Assembly: GCF_000488275.1 (NCBI RefSeq)
Contig: NZ_KI530762.1
Location: forward strand, 1,644,971-1,708,970
DNA length: 64,000 bases
From: Acinetobacter brisouii CIP 110357
Lineage (GTDB): Bacteria; Pseudomonadota; Gammaproteobacteria; Pseudomonadales; Moraxellaceae
Direction of reading: 5' to 3'
Shown here: positions 36,290 through 46,291 of the stretch, piece after piece
How the letters are laid out: every line of letters begins with the position of its first letter
Position numbering within the stretch: the stretch's first letter is position 1
Translations under genes and position numbers: made by a program
Notes under the pieces: model-generated
Seen by the model: the letters and a program-made list of their open reading frames with translations, nothing else
What the model was told of the DNA's origin: nothing
The model's database searches: none

Positions 36290-36314
36290 AAAAAGCGGGG
36301 AAATCCCGCTTTTT
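36290..36314 (-). terminator. Terminator after purF
   Basis: AAAAGCGGG pairs with CCCGCTTTT around a short loop, 22 bases beyond the purF stop codon, with T-runs in both directions. It separates purF from the pseudo-protease gene. Confidence 0.88.
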
Positions 36315-36335
36315 CACGATGATGAGTTAACAGGA

Positions 36336-37877
36336 TTATTCTTCACGAATCCCTGTTAAATCTACAGAGGCTGCATCGATATTGACATCGATATAACCAT
36401 CTTTTTTCTTTTTTGCAAGGTCGCTACGGCTACGTTGCAAATTGTCTAGATATGCTTGATCAATATCGCCAGTGACATAAACACCATCAAATACTGAACA
36501 GTCAAACTCGCTGACTTCTGGCACTTTTGGAATACGAATTGCATCCTTTAAATCTTCCAGGTCTTGGAAAATTAAGCGGTCAGCACCAATAATTTCACGA
36601 ATTTCTTCAACAGTACGATCCGATGCAATCAGTTCAGTCTTGGCTGGCATATCAATACCGTACACGTTTGGATATTTCACCATTGGTGCAGCCGATGCAA
36701 AATAGACATTTTTTGCACCTGAATCACGTGCCATCTGAATAATTTCATTACAGGTTGTACCACGGACGATTGAGTCATCGACCAATAGAACGTTTTTACC
36801 TTTAAATTCAAGCTCAACTGGGTTGAGTTTTTGGCGCACTGATTTTTTACGTTGTTGCTGACCTGGCATAATAAAGGTACGTCCCACGTAGCGGTTTTTC
36901 ATAAAACCTTCGCGGAATTTAATACCTAACATATTTGCAAGTTCAAGCGCAGAGGTACGACTGGTATCTGGAATTGGAATAACCACATCAATACCGTGGT
37001 CTTCGCCCCATTCTTTCAAAATGCGGTTTGCCAGTTTTTCACCCATTTTAAGGCGAGCTTTATATACAGAGATACCATCAATGGTCGCATCTGGACGAGC
37101 AAAGTACACATACTCAAAAATACATGGGAAGTATTTTGGATCTGTTGCACATTGCTTAGTGAATAATTCACCATCTGCATTGATATAAACAGCTTCGCCT
37201 GGTGCGATATCGCGTTCAACCTTAAAGCCAAGTGCAGTAATCGCAACCGATTCAGAAGCAATGATATATTCAGTCTTGCCCGACTCAGTCACACGTGAAC
37301 CATAAATTAATGGACGAATACCATTTGGATCACGGAAACCTACTAAGCCTTGTCCTGTCACCATTGCAACAACACCGTACGCACCGCGGCAACGCTGATG
37401 TACACGATGTACAGCATAGAAAATATCTTCTGGAGTTGGATGTAAAGTTCTCAGTTTTTGCAACTCATGTGCAAATACATTCAACAATACTTCCGAATCC
37501 GAATCCGTATTCATATGGCGTAAATCTGTTTCAAACAGATCTTGACGGATATCATCGGCATTGGTCAAGTTACCATTATGCGCCAAGGTAATCCCGTAAG
37601 GAGAGTTCACATAAAATGGCTGCGCTTCTGCACTGCTTGATGAACCCGCAGTTGGATAACGCACATGCCCAATACCATAGTTTCCTTGTAAGGCACGCAT
37701 ATGGCGGGTATGAAACACATCACGCACCAAGCCATTGTCTTTGCGCAAAAATAAACGCCCATTATGACAAGTAACAATACCTGCTGCATCTTGTCCACGA
37801 TGCTGCAACATCGTTAAAGCATCAAACAATAATTGGTTAACTGGCGCATGACCAGCAATCCCAACAACTCCACACAT
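36336..37877 (-). CDS. purF: Amidophosphoribosyltransferase
   Basis: PurF catalyses the first committed step of purine synthesis, making phosphoribosylamine from PRPP and glutamine. The 513-residue protein begins [10 protein letters not shown], so Cys2 becomes the N-terminal nucleophile of the glutaminase domain (about 1-235). The phosphoribosyltransferase domain has the PRPP loop [13 protein letters not shown] (about 363-375). No propeptide is present, as in E. coli. cvpA lies immediately upstream, as in enterobacteria. Confidence 0.98.
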   Translation of the reverse strand: MCGVVGIAGHAPVNQLLFDALTMLQHRGQDAAGIVTCHNGRLFLRKDNGLVRDVFHTRHMRALQGNYGIGHVRYPTAGSSSSAEAQPFYVNSPYGITLAHNGNLTNADDIRQDLFETDLRHMNTDSDSEVLLNVFAHELQKLRTLHPTPEDIFYAVHRVHQRCRGAYGVVAMVTGQGLVGFRDPNGIRPLIYGSRVTESGKTEYIIASESVAITALGFKVERDIAPGEAVYINADGELFTKQCATDPKYFPCIFEYVYFARPDATIDGISVYKARLKMGEKLANRILKEWGEDHGIDVVIPIPDTSRTSALELANMLGIKFREGFMKNRYVGRTFIMPGQQQRKKSVRQKLNPVELEFKGKNVLLVDDSIVRGTTCNEIIQMARDSGAKNVYFASAAPMVKYPNVYGIDMPAKTELIASDRTVEEIREIIGADRLIFQDLEDLKDAIRIPKVPEVSEFDCSVFDGVYVTGDIDQAYLDNLQRSRSDLAKKKKDGYIDVNIDAASVDLTGIREE

Positions 37878-37901
37878 AGCAACCTCGCAGACAAGCTTGG
37901 A

Positions 37902-38495
37902 TTAATTAAAAGGGTTTTTAGTTGAATGTTCTGAGCGATTCCCTAAGGAACTTCCCTGCCCAAAAGAGGAGTCATCCGAAGTTACAACTTCAGCCTGACC
38001 CTGATGATTCATGTGTTTAATAGCATCACTAGCAACATCTTTTGATAAGTCGGTTGCAAGCGGTGCATACGGCAATAATGCCTGAACAAATAAGGAATGT
38101 TGCCATGATTGGGCACTGTGTAACCACGGTGCAAGACTTTGCATGACAATCAGGACAATAAATAAGCTCTTGACTACACCAAACATCCCACCGGCAAGAC
38201 GATTGAGCGGGTCAAGTTTGAGCGTTTTAAGAATACCACTTAAAATTGATGTTACTATCCATGTCAGCACAATAATCGCCAACGCCACACAGGCAAACGC
38301 AGCCACTTTTTGCACCATAAGGCTATGGCTAAAACCAGACATAAATGGTGCAAGCGTACTCGCCAAACTGGTCGCAACAAACAGTGCAAGAATCCATCCT
38401 AGCAAACTTGCCAATGCACTGAGTAAGCCTCGTCGCAATCCGTTAATGCAGCTAAACACCAAGATTGCAAGGACAATAATGTCTATGGTATTCAT
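37902..38495 (-). CDS. cvpA: CvpA family membrane protein
   Basis: This 197-residue inner-membrane protein has four hydrophobic helices in the first 150 residues and a polar Ser/Gln-rich tail. It carries the CvpA family N-terminus (IDIIVLAILVFSCINGLRRG). CvpA is needed for colicin V export in E. coli and is linked to envelope stress and bile resistance. It sits between pyrD (four-base gap) and purF (24-base gap), so these three probably share a transcript. Confidence 0.93.
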   Translation of the reverse strand: MNTIDIIVLAILVFSCINGLRRGLLSALASLLGWILALFVATSLASTLAPFMSGFSHSLMVQKVAAFACVALAIIVLTWIVTSILSGILKTLKLDPLNRLAGGMFGVVKSLFIVLIVMQSLAPWLHSAQSWQHSLFVQALLPYAPLATDLSKDVASDAIKHMNHQGQAEVVTSDDSSFGQGSSLGNRSEHSTKNPFN

Positions 38496-38499
38496 AAAT

Positions 38500-39504
38500 T
38501 TACGTCATAGCACGAATACAATCTTGCACCAAGTCAGGACCTGTATAAATCAGACCACTGTAGATCTGAACTAGACTTGCACCCACCTGTTGCTTAGCAT
38601 GTGCTTGTTCACCTGTCAAAATTCCACCTACACCAATGAGAGGAATCTGATTTTTTAACACAGCAGCAAAAGTTTTTAAACAGGCTGTACTTTTTTCAAA
38701 CACAGGCGCACCTGATAAACCACCCGCTTCATCGCCAAATGGTAAGTTTTCTACGCCTTCACGCGACAGAGTCGTATTGGTCACAATCAAACCATCGATT
38801 TTGTATGCCAGAAGCTGTTTCGCAATAAATGCAATATCATCTGTGCTTAAATCAGGCGCGACTTTCAAAACTAAAGGGACATAGTGCCCGTATTGTTCAG
38901 CCAGTTCAGTCTGACGATTTTTCAAAGTTTTAAGCAAATGCGTCAATGCTTCTCCACTTTGCAAGCTACGCAAATTTTTTGTATTCGGTGAAGAAATATT
39001 CACTGTTACATAAGACGCATAGTTATAAACTTTCTCTAAACAGATTAAATAATCATCAGCTGCTTTTTCGACAGGAGTATCGGCATTTTTACCAATATTG
39101 ATTCCTAAAACCCCTTTATATTGTGCAGCCTTAACATTTTCTACAAGCTTATCTACGCCGTCGTTATTAAACCCCATACGGTTAATAATCGCTTTGGCTT
39201 GTGGAAGACGAAATAATCGTGGTTGCGGATTGCCCGCTTGTGGTCGTGGCGTGATGGTTCCAATTTCGATAAAACCAAAACCTAGTGCAGCGAGTGCATC
39301 AATATAGTCGCCATTTTTGTCTAGACCTGCCGCCAATCCAACTGGGTTAGGGAATTCAATTCCCATACAAGTGACAGGTTTTGCGATAAATTTAGAGTTT
39401 ACTAGCCCCATTTTATGCGCAGTTTTCAGCCATGACAATGTAAGTTCATGCGCACGCTCTGGTGCTAACGAAAACAACAAAGGGCGAGCCAGCGAATACA
39501 TCAT
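38500..39504 (-). CDS. pyrD: Dihydroorotate dehydrogenase (quinone), class 2
   Basis: PyrD oxidises dihydroorotate to orotate using FMN and passes electrons to ubiquinone at the inner membrane. The N-terminal helix [20 protein letters not shown] is the membrane-association segment of class 2 enzymes. [38 protein letters not shown] (Ser is the class 2 catalytic base) and GVGGI are present. I used ATG 39504 because E. coli PyrD starts at this point; a 15-residue extension to 39549 is open but has no support. Confidence 0.96.
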   Translation of the reverse strand: MMYSLARPLLFSLAPERAHELTLSWLKTAHKMGLVNSKFIAKPVTCMGIEFPNPVGLAAGLDKNGDYIDALAALGFGFIEIGTITPRPQAGNPQPRLFRLPQAKAIINRMGFNNDGVDKLVENVKAAQYKGVLGINIGKNADTPVEKAADDYLICLEKVYNYASYVTVNISSPNTKNLRSLQSGEALTHLLKTLKNRQTELAEQYGHYVPLVLKVAPDLSTDDIAFIAKQLLAYKIDGLIVTNTTLSREGVENLPFGDEAGGLSGAPVFEKSTACLKTFAAVLKNQIPLIGVGGILTGEQAHAKQQVGASLVQIYSGLIYTGPDLVQDCIRAMT

Positions 39505-39685
39505 AAAATCATCGAGTGGGTAGTTTGAAAACCGCTTTATTATAGGCATGCATACGCAAAAACACCATGCTTCACAACGCTTTATTTATAATATTCGTAA
39601 ACAAGATGTTGCGATTTTCATCACTAATTCCTGAAAAATCATTGAATTGCTCTATGGCGATGAACAATTCAATGACAATTTTATC

Positions 39686-40141
39686 TTAAGCAAGCGGAAT
39701 AAAACTCGCCTTTTGTGTTGATAAGCCTTCAGCAATCACTGCCTGTTCATAAATTCTTGCCTCTGCCAGTGCAAATGGCTGAAATGCCAATTGAGTCAAA
39801 CGCTCAGCAATATAGGCCACCACATTCATGTGACACACGACGACAATTGACTCATAAGGAAGTTTCGACAACCAATCGACTGCCAAATCTGGATCATCAT
39901 CAGGTTTAATGTGGTCACATAACATGACAGGTACATTAGAAAAATAATACTGGATATGCGCCAAAGTTTCCTGTGCCCGTAACAATGGACTCACTACAAA
40001 TAAATCTGGCTGAACTTTATGGCGCAAAAATTCTGCGGTTTGCTCAGCTTGCAAATGTCCACGTTTAGTCAGTGGGCGTTTAATATCATTGCCATGCACT
40101 GGAGGAGCGGCTTCACCATGACGAACCAAAGTTAATTGCAT
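39686..40141 (-). CDS. sixA: Phosphohistidine phosphatase SixA
   Basis: The 151-residue histidine-phosphatase-family protein has the catalytic RHGEA motif (His8) at the N-terminus and a second conserved His in VVCHMNVVAY. SixA removes phosphate from phosphohistidine on HPt domains and PTS-Ntr proteins. It follows gpsA by 59 bases in the same direction. The small size and RHGEA/RPLTKRG wording fit SixA better than larger phosphoglycerate mutases. Confidence 0.9.
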   Translation of the reverse strand: MQLTLVRHGEAAPPVHGNDIKRPLTKRGHLQAEQTAEFLRHKVQPDLFVVSPLLRAQETLAHIQYYFSNVPVMLCDHIKPDDDPDLAVDWLSKLPYESIVVVCHMNVVAYIAERLTQLAFQPFALAEARIYEQAVIAEGLSTQKASFIPLA

Positions 40142-40200
40142 AAAATTTCCTGATCAAGTGCAACTAGAATTGTTTATAACTCAACAATATGAAGTTTGCT

Positions 40201-41274
40201 TTACACATGCTGGTGTGGCAGAACAAATTCAACATCGCTACGATGTCCATTTTTCATCAGCGACAAAGCAATCGATAGCGGTGGTGCCTGTTCAAAAATT
40301 ACCTCATACAACGCATTGGTAATCGGCATATAAACATCAAGCTCTTTAGCTCGAGTACGTACCTGCACAATGGTATTAATCCCTTCGGCAGTTTGCCCAA
40401 GTTCTTCTGTTGCCTGTTGCAAGCTTTTACCTTGACCCAAAGCAAAACCGACCTGATAGTTGCGACTGAGAGGACTATTACAAGTAGCAAATAAATCTCC
40501 CACGCCCGACAAACCCAAGAATGTTAACGGGTTTGCACCTAGTTTTACTGCGAAACGGCTCATTTCCGCCAATGCACGGGTTAGAATCATACTACGAGTG
40601 TTTTCGCCGATTCCATGCGCAGCAGCCATTCCCATTGCGACTGCATAAATATTTTTTAATGCACCGCCCAACTCTACACCATGTACATCATCGCTGGCAA
40701 AGACACGAAATAATGCACTATGCAAAGCTTGCTGCACTGCATAACGTACTTGCTCTGAATGGCTGGCAATCACTGTACCTGCAGGCATACCCGCCATAAT
40801 TTCTTTCGCCAGATTTGGACCCGACAACACACCATAAGGCACTTCTGGCAACTCTTCACGAATAATTTCACTCATGAAACTAAACGTGTTCGCTTCAATT
40901 CCCTTGGTCAATGAAATGATCGCCTGAGCGCTAATAAATGGCTTGATTTGCTGAATCACACTTCGGAAAGAATGACTTGGAATCGTCACTAAAATCAGAT
41001 CCCGATCACGTGCCGCATATTCTAAATCTGCGGTAATCTGTAAACTGTGTTCCAGTTCAAAATCAGGTAAATAGCGTTTATTAATATGCGTCTGGTTAAT
41101 TTCCTGAGCTGTATCAGCATCACGAATCCAAAGTATGGTATCACAGCCATTACGCGCTGCAAGATTTGCCATCGCTGTCCCAAAACTACCACCACCCAGC
41201 ACAGTAACGCGTAAAGCTGTTTTCTTATCTACAGGTACAGCTTCAACCAAATCGGTAAATTTCACTTCAGACAT
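40201..41274 (-). CDS. gpsA: Glycerol-3-phosphate dehydrogenase [NAD(P)+]
   Basis: GpsA makes sn-glycerol 3-phosphate from dihydroxyacetone phosphate for phospholipid synthesis. The 357-residue protein has an N-terminal Rossmann motif VLGGGSFGTAMANL (about 25-38), SLTKGIEANT and the catalytic Lys in GGALKNIYAVAMG (Lys near 208), and GLSGVGDLFATC. All match the bacterial family. The nitroreductase gene is 18 bases upstream and sixA is downstream, forming a probable three-gene operon. Confidence 0.97.
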   Translation of the reverse strand: MSEVKFTDLVEAVPVDKKTALRVTVLGGGSFGTAMANLAARNGCDTILWIRDADTAQEINQTHINKRYLPDFELEHSLQITADLEYAARDRDLILVTIPSHSFRSVIQQIKPFISAQAIISLTKGIEANTFSFMSEIIREELPEVPYGVLSGPNLAKEIMAGMPAGTVIASHSEQVRYAVQQALHSALFRVFASDDVHGVELGGALKNIYAVAMGMAAAHGIGENTRSMILTRALAEMSRFAVKLGANPLTFLGLSGVGDLFATCNSPLSRNYQVGFALGQGKSLQQATEELGQTAEGINTIVQVRTRAKELDVYMPITNALYEVIFEQAPPLSIALSLMKNGHRSDVEFVLPHQHV

Positions 41275-41292
41275 TGTAGTTTCTCTATTTTT

Positions 41293-41874
41293 TTAAGGGG
41301 CTGACCAATAACGAACATAAGCAGCCAAATCAACTGTAGCACGGGCAGGTAACTGCTTATCGGCAGTGCCTACATAAATAATACCTGAAATCAAATCATG
41401 TGCTTGCAAACCTAATGCAGCTTTTAGCGCCACTGATTCAACTACAGCACCTGTACGCCACATTGTCGCAAAACCTTGACTTTGTAAAGACAGTAGAAAA
41501 TTCTCAACTGCTGCACCAGAACTTAAAATTTGCTCATACGCAGGGACTTTAGGATGCTCAACAATCTGAGTCAGTGCCAATACCAATATCGGTGCACGAA
41601 AAGGATGGTTTTTGACGCGCTCAATCTGTACTGGATCAGTTTCAGGAAAATATTGCTGCATCGCTTGAGCCAGTAATTCACCAAAGGCTGCTCTTTGGTT
41701 ATTTTCAATCACCACAAAACGAGTTGGTTTTAAACGATGATGATCAGGTGCAGTCAACGCTGCAGTAAATGCCAAATCAAGCTGCTGTTTATTTGGAGCA
41801 GGTTCAACCAGATGCCCAACAGATTGACGGTGTTGAATGTTGTCATGAACCACTTTTACTGTTGTATTTGCCAT
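41293..41874 (-). CDS. Nitroreductase family protein (YdjA-like)
   Basis: The 193-residue FMN-dependent nitroreductase-fold protein has the compact YdjA-like size. An N-terminal HRQSVGHLVEPAPNKQQLDL segment (R-S/R-S motif for FMN phosphate), APDHHRLKPTRF (about 42-53) and GFATMWRTGA (about 138-147) are family hallmarks. It reduces nitro or quinone-like compounds with NAD(P)H; natural substrate unknown. It is first in the run leading to gpsA. Confidence 0.9.
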   Translation of the reverse strand: MANTTVKVVHDNIQHRQSVGHLVEPAPNKQQLDLAFTAALTAPDHHRLKPTRFVVIENNQRAAFGELLAQAMQQYFPETDPVQIERVKNHPFRAPILVLALTQIVEHPKVPAYEQILSSGAAVENFLLSLQSQGFATMWRTGAVVESVALKAALGLQAHDLISGIIYVGTADKQLPARATVDLAAYVRYWSAP

Positions 41875-42082
41875 AAATACTGCAATCTTTTTTCATCTAA
41901 ACAATGCGATTTAGATTAACACACTCTAAAAAATGAACTCTAGTTTTGCTGCAAGAAAAAACCAAGTGTTAAACGCGATCCGCAAAATCGTAGCAGAATC
42001 TGCATTTCTCATACAGATTTTCACTATTGTTTCATCGTATTGCTGCTCAATATAACCATACATCAGATTTTTGAGGTCACAC

Positions 42083-42460
42083 ATGAAACCTTATTTACGT
42101 GTTGCCACTTATATCGGATTGAGCATAGTCTTCACTGCATGTAGCTCCAATCCACCTGCAACGCTTGCACTGCAAAAAGAAAACCATGAGTTTGAAGTGA
42201 CTGGCTTAGGAAAGACCGCAGTCATTGCAAAAAATAATGCCATTATTGCTGCCAATAAAACCTGCGCTCGACAAAGTGCAATTATTCGCAGTGAAAACAC
42301 CAGTTACCATGGTCTTTTCAAGAATGTAACTGATGAACAAACAGGACAAAGCATGACTGCTGCCGCTGAAATTCTGGGTGGGATTTTAGGGCGTAGTTCA
42401 AATCTACAACGTGATGATGACTACCAAACCACCTTAACTTTCTATTGCCAAGCCAAATAA
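42083..42460 (+). CDS. Small predicted lipoprotein
   Basis: The 125-residue product has a lipoprotein signal peptide ending in a VFTAC lipobox, so the mature protein would be lipidated at that Cys. The mature part contains a region with NNAIIAANKTCARQSA and a closing YQTTLTFYCQAK; the three later residues of note are two Cys and a Gly-rich stretch. I do not recognise a family beyond general similarity to small envelope lipoproteins. GAGG precedes ATG 42083. It is a single gene with a strong terminator shared with the helicase gene. Confidence 0.8.
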   Translation: MKPYLRVATYIGLSIVFTACSSNPPATLALQKENHEFEVTGLGKTAVIAKNNAIIAANKTCARQSAIIRSENTSYHGLFKNVTDEQTGQSMTAAAEILGGILGRSSNLQRDDDYQTTLTFYCQAK

Positions 42461-42465
42461 AACAT

Positions 42466-42497
42466 AAAAAAAGGATCACACTAGTGATCCTTTTTTT
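42466..42497. terminator. Bidirectional terminator between lipoprotein and helicase genes
   Basis: Seven A's plus GGATCAC pair with GTGATCC plus seven T's around ACTA. Works for both convergent genes. Confidence 0.92.
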
Positions 42498-42512
42498 ATA
42501 GATTTGGCAAAA

Positions 42513-43664
42513 CTAGCAATAACCATCCATACGAGTCAGTGGTAATTTTTGCCCAATCGCTTTTTCAATATCTGACAAGTAAAACGCATCATCTTCCGAC
42601 AAGAAGCTGATACTCACACCTTGAGCACCTGCTCGACCTGTACGCCCAATACGGTGTACATAGTCATCAGACTGTTCTGGTAACGTGAAATTCACAACAT
42701 GTGATACGCCATCAACATGAATCCCACGCCCTGCAACATCAGTCGCAATCATAATGTTGTGCTGTCCATTTTTAAATTGGTCGAGCATTTTCAGACGTTT
42801 ATCCTGTGCGATTTCACCTGAAAGCATCACCACTTTATAGCCATCTTTTTTCAGATGATCATATAAACGGCGCACCTGATCACGTCGATTGGCGAAAATC
42901 ATGACTTTTTCAATTGGCTCATGCTGCAAGACTTCCTGCAACAGACGATATTTATCCTGATTTGAAACGACGTAAATCCGTTGCTCAACGTCAGCATTGG
43001 TTTTCTTCTCTGGCTCAATTTCAACCGTCACAGGTTCAAATAACCATTGGCGTGCCAAGTTTAAAACGTCGTAGCTAAAGGTTGCCGAAAACATCAAAGT
43101 TTGACGCTGCTCTTTACGTGGCGAGAAACGTACAATACGTTTAACCGCAGGAATAAAGCCCATATCTAGCAAACGGTCAGCTTCATCAATCACCAGAAAT
43201 TCAACCTGATCCAACCAGACTTCTTTTTGCTCGGTGAAATCAATCAGACGCCCTGGTGTTGCCACTAAAATGTCAACAAAACCCGCATCGAGCTGTTTCT
43301 TTTGCTTATCAAAATCAACACCACCCAGTAAAGTCACCACATTGAGTGTAGTAAATTTAATTAAATCTTTGGCATCTTGCTCAATTTGCAATGCCAGTTC
43401 ACGCGTTGGCGCTAGAATCAGTGCACGTGGCTCACCACGGTAACGCTGTTCCTGAATTGGATTATGCAACAAGTCATTAATAATGCTGATTAAGAATGCA
43501 GCTGTTTTCCCTGTTCCTGTTTGTGCTCGACCAATCGCATCATGACCTGCAAGCGTAAACTTTAAAACCTTTTCTTGAATCGGCGTCATGCTGCTAAAGC
43601 CCAACGCATCAATCGCCTGTTTTAACTGAGGATGTAAATTTAAGGTTTCGAAACCAGATGACAT
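42513..43664 (-). CDS. rhlB: DEAD-box RNA helicase, RhlB-like
   Basis: This 383-residue ATP-dependent RNA helicase contains the helicase core with little else. Visible motifs in order are Q-motif region [12 protein letters not shown], motif [21 protein letters not shown], motif II DEAD (about 166-169), SAT, and the C-terminal [10 protein letters not shown]. RhlB works in the RNA degradosome. The short C-terminus distinguishes it from RhlE, which has a long basic tail. The call RhlB is by motif wording and length; other small DEAD proteins remain possible. Confidence 0.88.
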   Translation of the reverse strand: MSSGFETLNLHPQLKQAIDALGFSSMTPIQEKVLKFTLAGHDAIGRAQTGTGKTAAFLISIINDLLHNPIQEQRYRGEPRALILAPTRELALQIEQDAKDLIKFTTLNVVTLLGGVDFDKQKKQLDAGFVDILVATPGRLIDFTEQKEVWLDQVEFLVIDEADRLLDMGFIPAVKRIVRFSPRKEQRQTLMFSATFSYDVLNLARQWLFEPVTVEIEPEKKTNADVEQRIYVVSNQDKYRLLQEVLQHEPIEKVMIFANRRDQVRRLYDHLKKDGYKVVMLSGEIAQDKRLKMLDQFKNGQHNIMIATDVAGRGIHVDGVSHVVNFTLPEQSDDYVHRIGRTGRAGAQGVSISFLSEDDAFYLSDIEKAIGQKLPLTRMDGYC

Positions 43665-43712
43665 AAACCTGTTAATCCGTTATACGCGTAAAATAGGTGT
43701 TTATTATAAACA

Positions 43713-43745
43713 AAAAACGCCCCAAATGTTATGGAGCGTTTTCTT
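43713..43745 (-). terminator. Terminator after cold-shock gene
   Basis: On the minus strand AAAACGCTCC pairs imperfectly with GGGGCGTTTT and is followed by TTTG, 20 bases beyond the cold-shock gene. Confidence 0.75.
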
Positions 43746-43765
43746 CGGTCAAGCCTGAAGATAAA

Positions 43766-43978
43766 TCAGTCTAATGGCTGAACTTCTTCTGCTTGAAAAC
43801 CTTTTTGACCTTGTACAACGCTGAATTCAACGCGTTGACCGTCACGTAAAGAACGATGACCGTCACCCATGATTGCGCGGAAGTGAACGAATACGTCATC
43901 GCCGCTGCTGCGTTGAATAAAGCCGAAACCTTTAGTGTCGTTGAACCATTTAACTACGCCTTGTTCACGTACTGTCAT
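43766..43978 (-). CDS. Cold-shock domain protein (Csp family)
   Basis: The 70-residue single cold-shock domain has RNP1 (KGFGFIQ) and RNP2 (VFVHF) and binds single-stranded RNA and DNA as an RNA chaperone. The N-terminus [13 protein letters not shown] and C-terminus are complete. AGAGGA lies eight bases before the ATG. The 5' region up to 44329 is long enough for the extended leader usual for cold-shock mRNAs, but I could not identify a specific cold-box. Confidence 0.95.
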   Translation of the reverse strand: MTVREQGVVKWFNDTKGFGFIQRSSGDDVFVHFRAIMGDGHRSLRDGQRVEFSVVQGQKGFQAEEVQPLD

Positions 43979-44329
43979 TAGTTAATCCTCTGTGATTAAA
44001 AATAAAGGATCACCCGGTGTTGCAAACAGTAGAGCGACAAGGTTTAAAAATAGTTATTATTTTTAAGCTTGTGATCATTCTGTAAAACTATTAACAAAAT
44101 CCGGTTATATCCACATTGTCATAGGTTTCTTAGCAAAAAGCACCCTACATCCAGACCTGAGATTAGCATGCCTTTACTAGAATTGATACAAATATTTTTC
44201 ATAAATATCGTATTTTATCACTTCATTTTTTTTCTTACATTTAGATGTTTTTTCCAGTGCATTTGGTCTTTTTTAGGCTTAAGCTTTTTGTTAGTATTTA
44301 GACCTTTATTGAGTTTAGAATCCAGTTTT
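43979..44329. other. Intergenic region between cold-shock and TusA-like genes
   Basis: This 351-base divergent spacer should hold the cold-shock gene's leader and both promoters. An open frame extends upstream of the TusA-like gene from 44168, but it is Phe/Leu-rich random-looking sequence and is not conserved-looking. Confidence 0.5.
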
Positions 44330-44563
44330 ATGACCGATCCTAAGGCCACTTTCATTGAAATTGATGCAATAGGAAAACCATGTCCTATGCCATTATTGAT
44401 GTTGAAACGCGCAATAAAGTCTGCACCAGCTCAACAAAAATTCTGTCTAAAAGCTTCTGACCCCAATAGTGAAATTGATATTTTACGCTATTGCCAATTA
44501 CAGAAGCGACAATGCCAAATGATCAAGATTTCAGAACACGAATTACATTACATTATTGAATAA
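44330..44563 (+). CDS. TusA family sulfur-carrier protein
   Basis: The 77-residue protein has the TusA/YeeD/RedB fold signature GKPCPMPLLMLKRAI with the sulfur-carrying Cys18 in a CPxP motif. TusA proteins relay persulfide for tRNA thiolation or cofactor synthesis. I chose ATG 44330, the normal TusA start; the frame is open for 54 more codons upstream but these encode a hydrophobic, unlikely extension. It stands alone 140 bases before rpoH. Confidence 0.88.
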   Translation: MTDPKATFIEIDAIGKPCPMPLLMLKRAIKSAPAQQKFCLKASDPNSEIDILRYCQLQKRQCQMIKISEHELHYIIE

Positions 44564-44703
44564 TAATGAATAATTTGTGTAAAAAATGAAAAACACTGGC
44601 ATAAAAGTTTACATTTATCTACCCTTTTTACCTTAATTGTGCGTATAAAGCAGATTAAGATAAACACATTGGTCTTTACTAGATATCCTTATAAGGAGTT
44701 TTC

Positions 44704-45573
44704 ATGACTGACAGCAGCAATCAATTGATGCCCCTGTCATTGTCTGCACCAGGTGTAAACTTGGGTGCATACATCAGTACTGTCAATCAGATTCCTATTT
44801 TGACTGCCGAACAAGAAAAAGAGTTGGCAGAACGCTACTATTATGACCAAGATCTTGATGCAGCAAAAATGCTGGTCATGTCGCATTTGCGTTTTGTGGT
44901 TCATATTGCACGCACCTATGCAGGCTATGGTTTACCGCAAGGCGACCTGATTCAGGAAGGCAACCTTGGTTTAATGAAAGCCGTAAAACGTTTTGACCCG
45001 AACATGGGTGTGCGTTTGGTGTCTTTTGCAGTGCACTGGATCAAGGCTGAAATTCATGAATATGTCATTCGTAACTGGCGCATTGTAAAAATTGCGACCA
45101 CCAAAGCGCAGCGTAAATTATTCTTTAATTTGCGTAGCTTAAAAAAATCCAGTAAAAAACTGACTCTTAAAGAAGCTCAGGCAATTGCTGATGACTTAAA
45201 TGTCACACCAGAGCAAGTGCTAGAAATGGAAGGCCGTTTAACTGCTTATGATGCGGCTTTTGAAACGCAAAATGATGACGATGACGAAGGTTCAACTCAC
45301 GTTGCGCCTGCTTTGTATTTGGAAGATAGTCGTTATGACCCTGCGCGTTTGGTTGAAAATGAAGACTACGAAGAACAAAGTACATCTGCACTGCATGATG
45401 CGATGAATCAGCTGGATGACCGTTCTCGTAATATTTTACAACGCCGCTGGTTGGATGATGATAAATCAACCTTGCATGAACTGGCTGCTGAATACAATGT
45501 TTCAGCAGAACGGATTCGTCAGCTTGAAAAAAATGCGATGGAAAAAATTAAAGTTGCCATGTCATCCAACTAA
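44704..45573 (+). CDS. rpoH: Heat-shock sigma factor RpoH
   Basis: Sigma-32 of 289 residues. Region 2 contains [19 protein letters not shown], the RpoH box QRKLFFNLR is at 136-144 and region 4 ends with the helix-turn-helix [19 protein letters not shown]. It directs RNA polymerase to chaperone and protease promoters. AAGGAG lies before the ATG. The ftsX-ftsE genes that precede rpoH in E. coli are not here. Regulation by mRNA structure is likely from the family but was not assessed. Confidence 0.98.
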   Translation: MTDSSNQLMPLSLSAPGVNLGAYISTVNQIPILTAEQEKELAERYYYDQDLDAAKMLVMSHLRFVVHIARTYAGYGLPQGDLIQEGNLGLMKAVKRFDPNMGVRLVSFAVHWIKAEIHEYVIRNWRIVKIATTKAQRKLFFNLRSLKKSSKKLTLKEAQAIADDLNVTPEQVLEMEGRLTAYDAAFETQNDDDDEGSTHVAPALYLEDSRYDPARLVENEDYEEQSTSALHDAMNQLDDRSRNILQRRWLDDDKSTLHELAAEYNVSAERIRQLEKNAMEKIKVAMSSN

Positions 45574-45591
45574 AATTTTGAAGTGTTAAAC

Positions 45592-45628
45592 ACGATAAAT
45601 CAGGCTGATTATTCAGCCTTTTTTATCG
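45592..45628 (+). terminator. Terminator after rpoH
   Basis: AGGCTGA-TTAT-TCAGCCT is followed by TTTTTT; outer CGATAAA / TTTATCG bases can extend the stem. Confidence 0.9.
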
Positions 45629-45708
45629 CCTGAGTTTTAGACAAATAATCGTAACCCACCTAAAAATCTATGTTATGGTATAGCGCAAAATCATGACGGA
45701 ATAGCGCA

Positions 45709-46074
45709 ATGTGGCTTGCAATCTCTGCATTGAATCTTGCGATCGCAGTTATACTTGGTGCTTTTGGTGCGCATGGCTTAAAAGCTCGAGCAACCATTGA
45801 CCAACTCTCTTGGTGGCATACTGCAACGGATTATTTTTTCTATCATGCTCTAGGTTTGCTGGCACTGGCTATTTTGGCAAAAGTGTCACCGCAGTTTCCG
45901 ATCAAACTGAGCTTTGTGTGCATCCAGATAGGGATTATATTCTTCTGTGGTTCGTTATATGTCATGGGTTTAGGTCTGCCACGTATTTTAGGGGCAATTA
46001 CTCCAGTTGGTGGAACCTTCATGATTATTGGCTGGTTAGTCTTGGCGTGGAATGCCATGAAATTTGCAAAATGA
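45709..46074 (+). CDS. DUF423 membrane protein (YgdD-like)
   Basis: This 121-residue protein has four hydrophobic helices. The ILGAFGAHGLKAR segment after helix 1 and FCGSLYVMGLG / ITPVGG later are hallmarks of DUF423. No function has been established for the family. The thiS gene follows after seven bases, so it is probably the first gene of a three-gene transcript with thiS and thiG. Confidence 0.93.
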   Translation: MWLAISALNLAIAVILGAFGAHGLKARATIDQLSWWHTATDYFFYHALGLLALAILAKVSPQFPIKLSFVCIQIGIIFFCGSLYVMGLGLPRILGAITPVGGTFMIIGWLVLAWNAMKFAK

Positions 46075-46081
46075 GGACAGC

Positions 46082-46279
46082 ATGCAAATCTTTTTAAATG
46101 GCGTTGCGACTGAAACGTCCTGTGAAAATCTACTGGCATTGGTTCAATCTCTCGCTTTGGAGAATAAACGCTTTGCAGTTGAACTCAATGAAATGATTGT
46201 GCCGAAATCAAAATTAGAGCAAACCCAAATTCAAGCACAAGACCATATTGAAATTATTCATGCCGTTGGTGGTGGTTAA
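46082..46279 (+). CDS. thiS: Sulfur carrier protein ThiS
   Basis: The 65-residue ubiquitin-like protein ends in Gly-Gly, the site activated by adenylation and thiocarboxylation to give sulfur for thiazole synthesis. GAGGA lies six bases before ATG 46082; an in-frame upstream start at 46064 overlaps the previous gene and is less likely. thiG follows after 12 bases. No TPP riboswitch was seen upstream. Confidence 0.95.
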   Translation: MQIFLNGVATETSCENLLALVQSLALENKRFAVELNEMIVPKSKLEQTQIQAQDHIEIIHAVGGG

Positions 46280-46291
46280 TAGGACATAATT

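Noticed and set aside
44168..44329. N-terminal extension of the TusA-like protein
   Set aside because: The 54 residues are Phe/Leu-rich low-information sequence, and TusA proteins normally start at the chosen ATG.
46000..46082. TPP riboswitch before thiS
   Set aside because: No THI-box elements and no room; thiS follows the DUF423 gene by seven bases.
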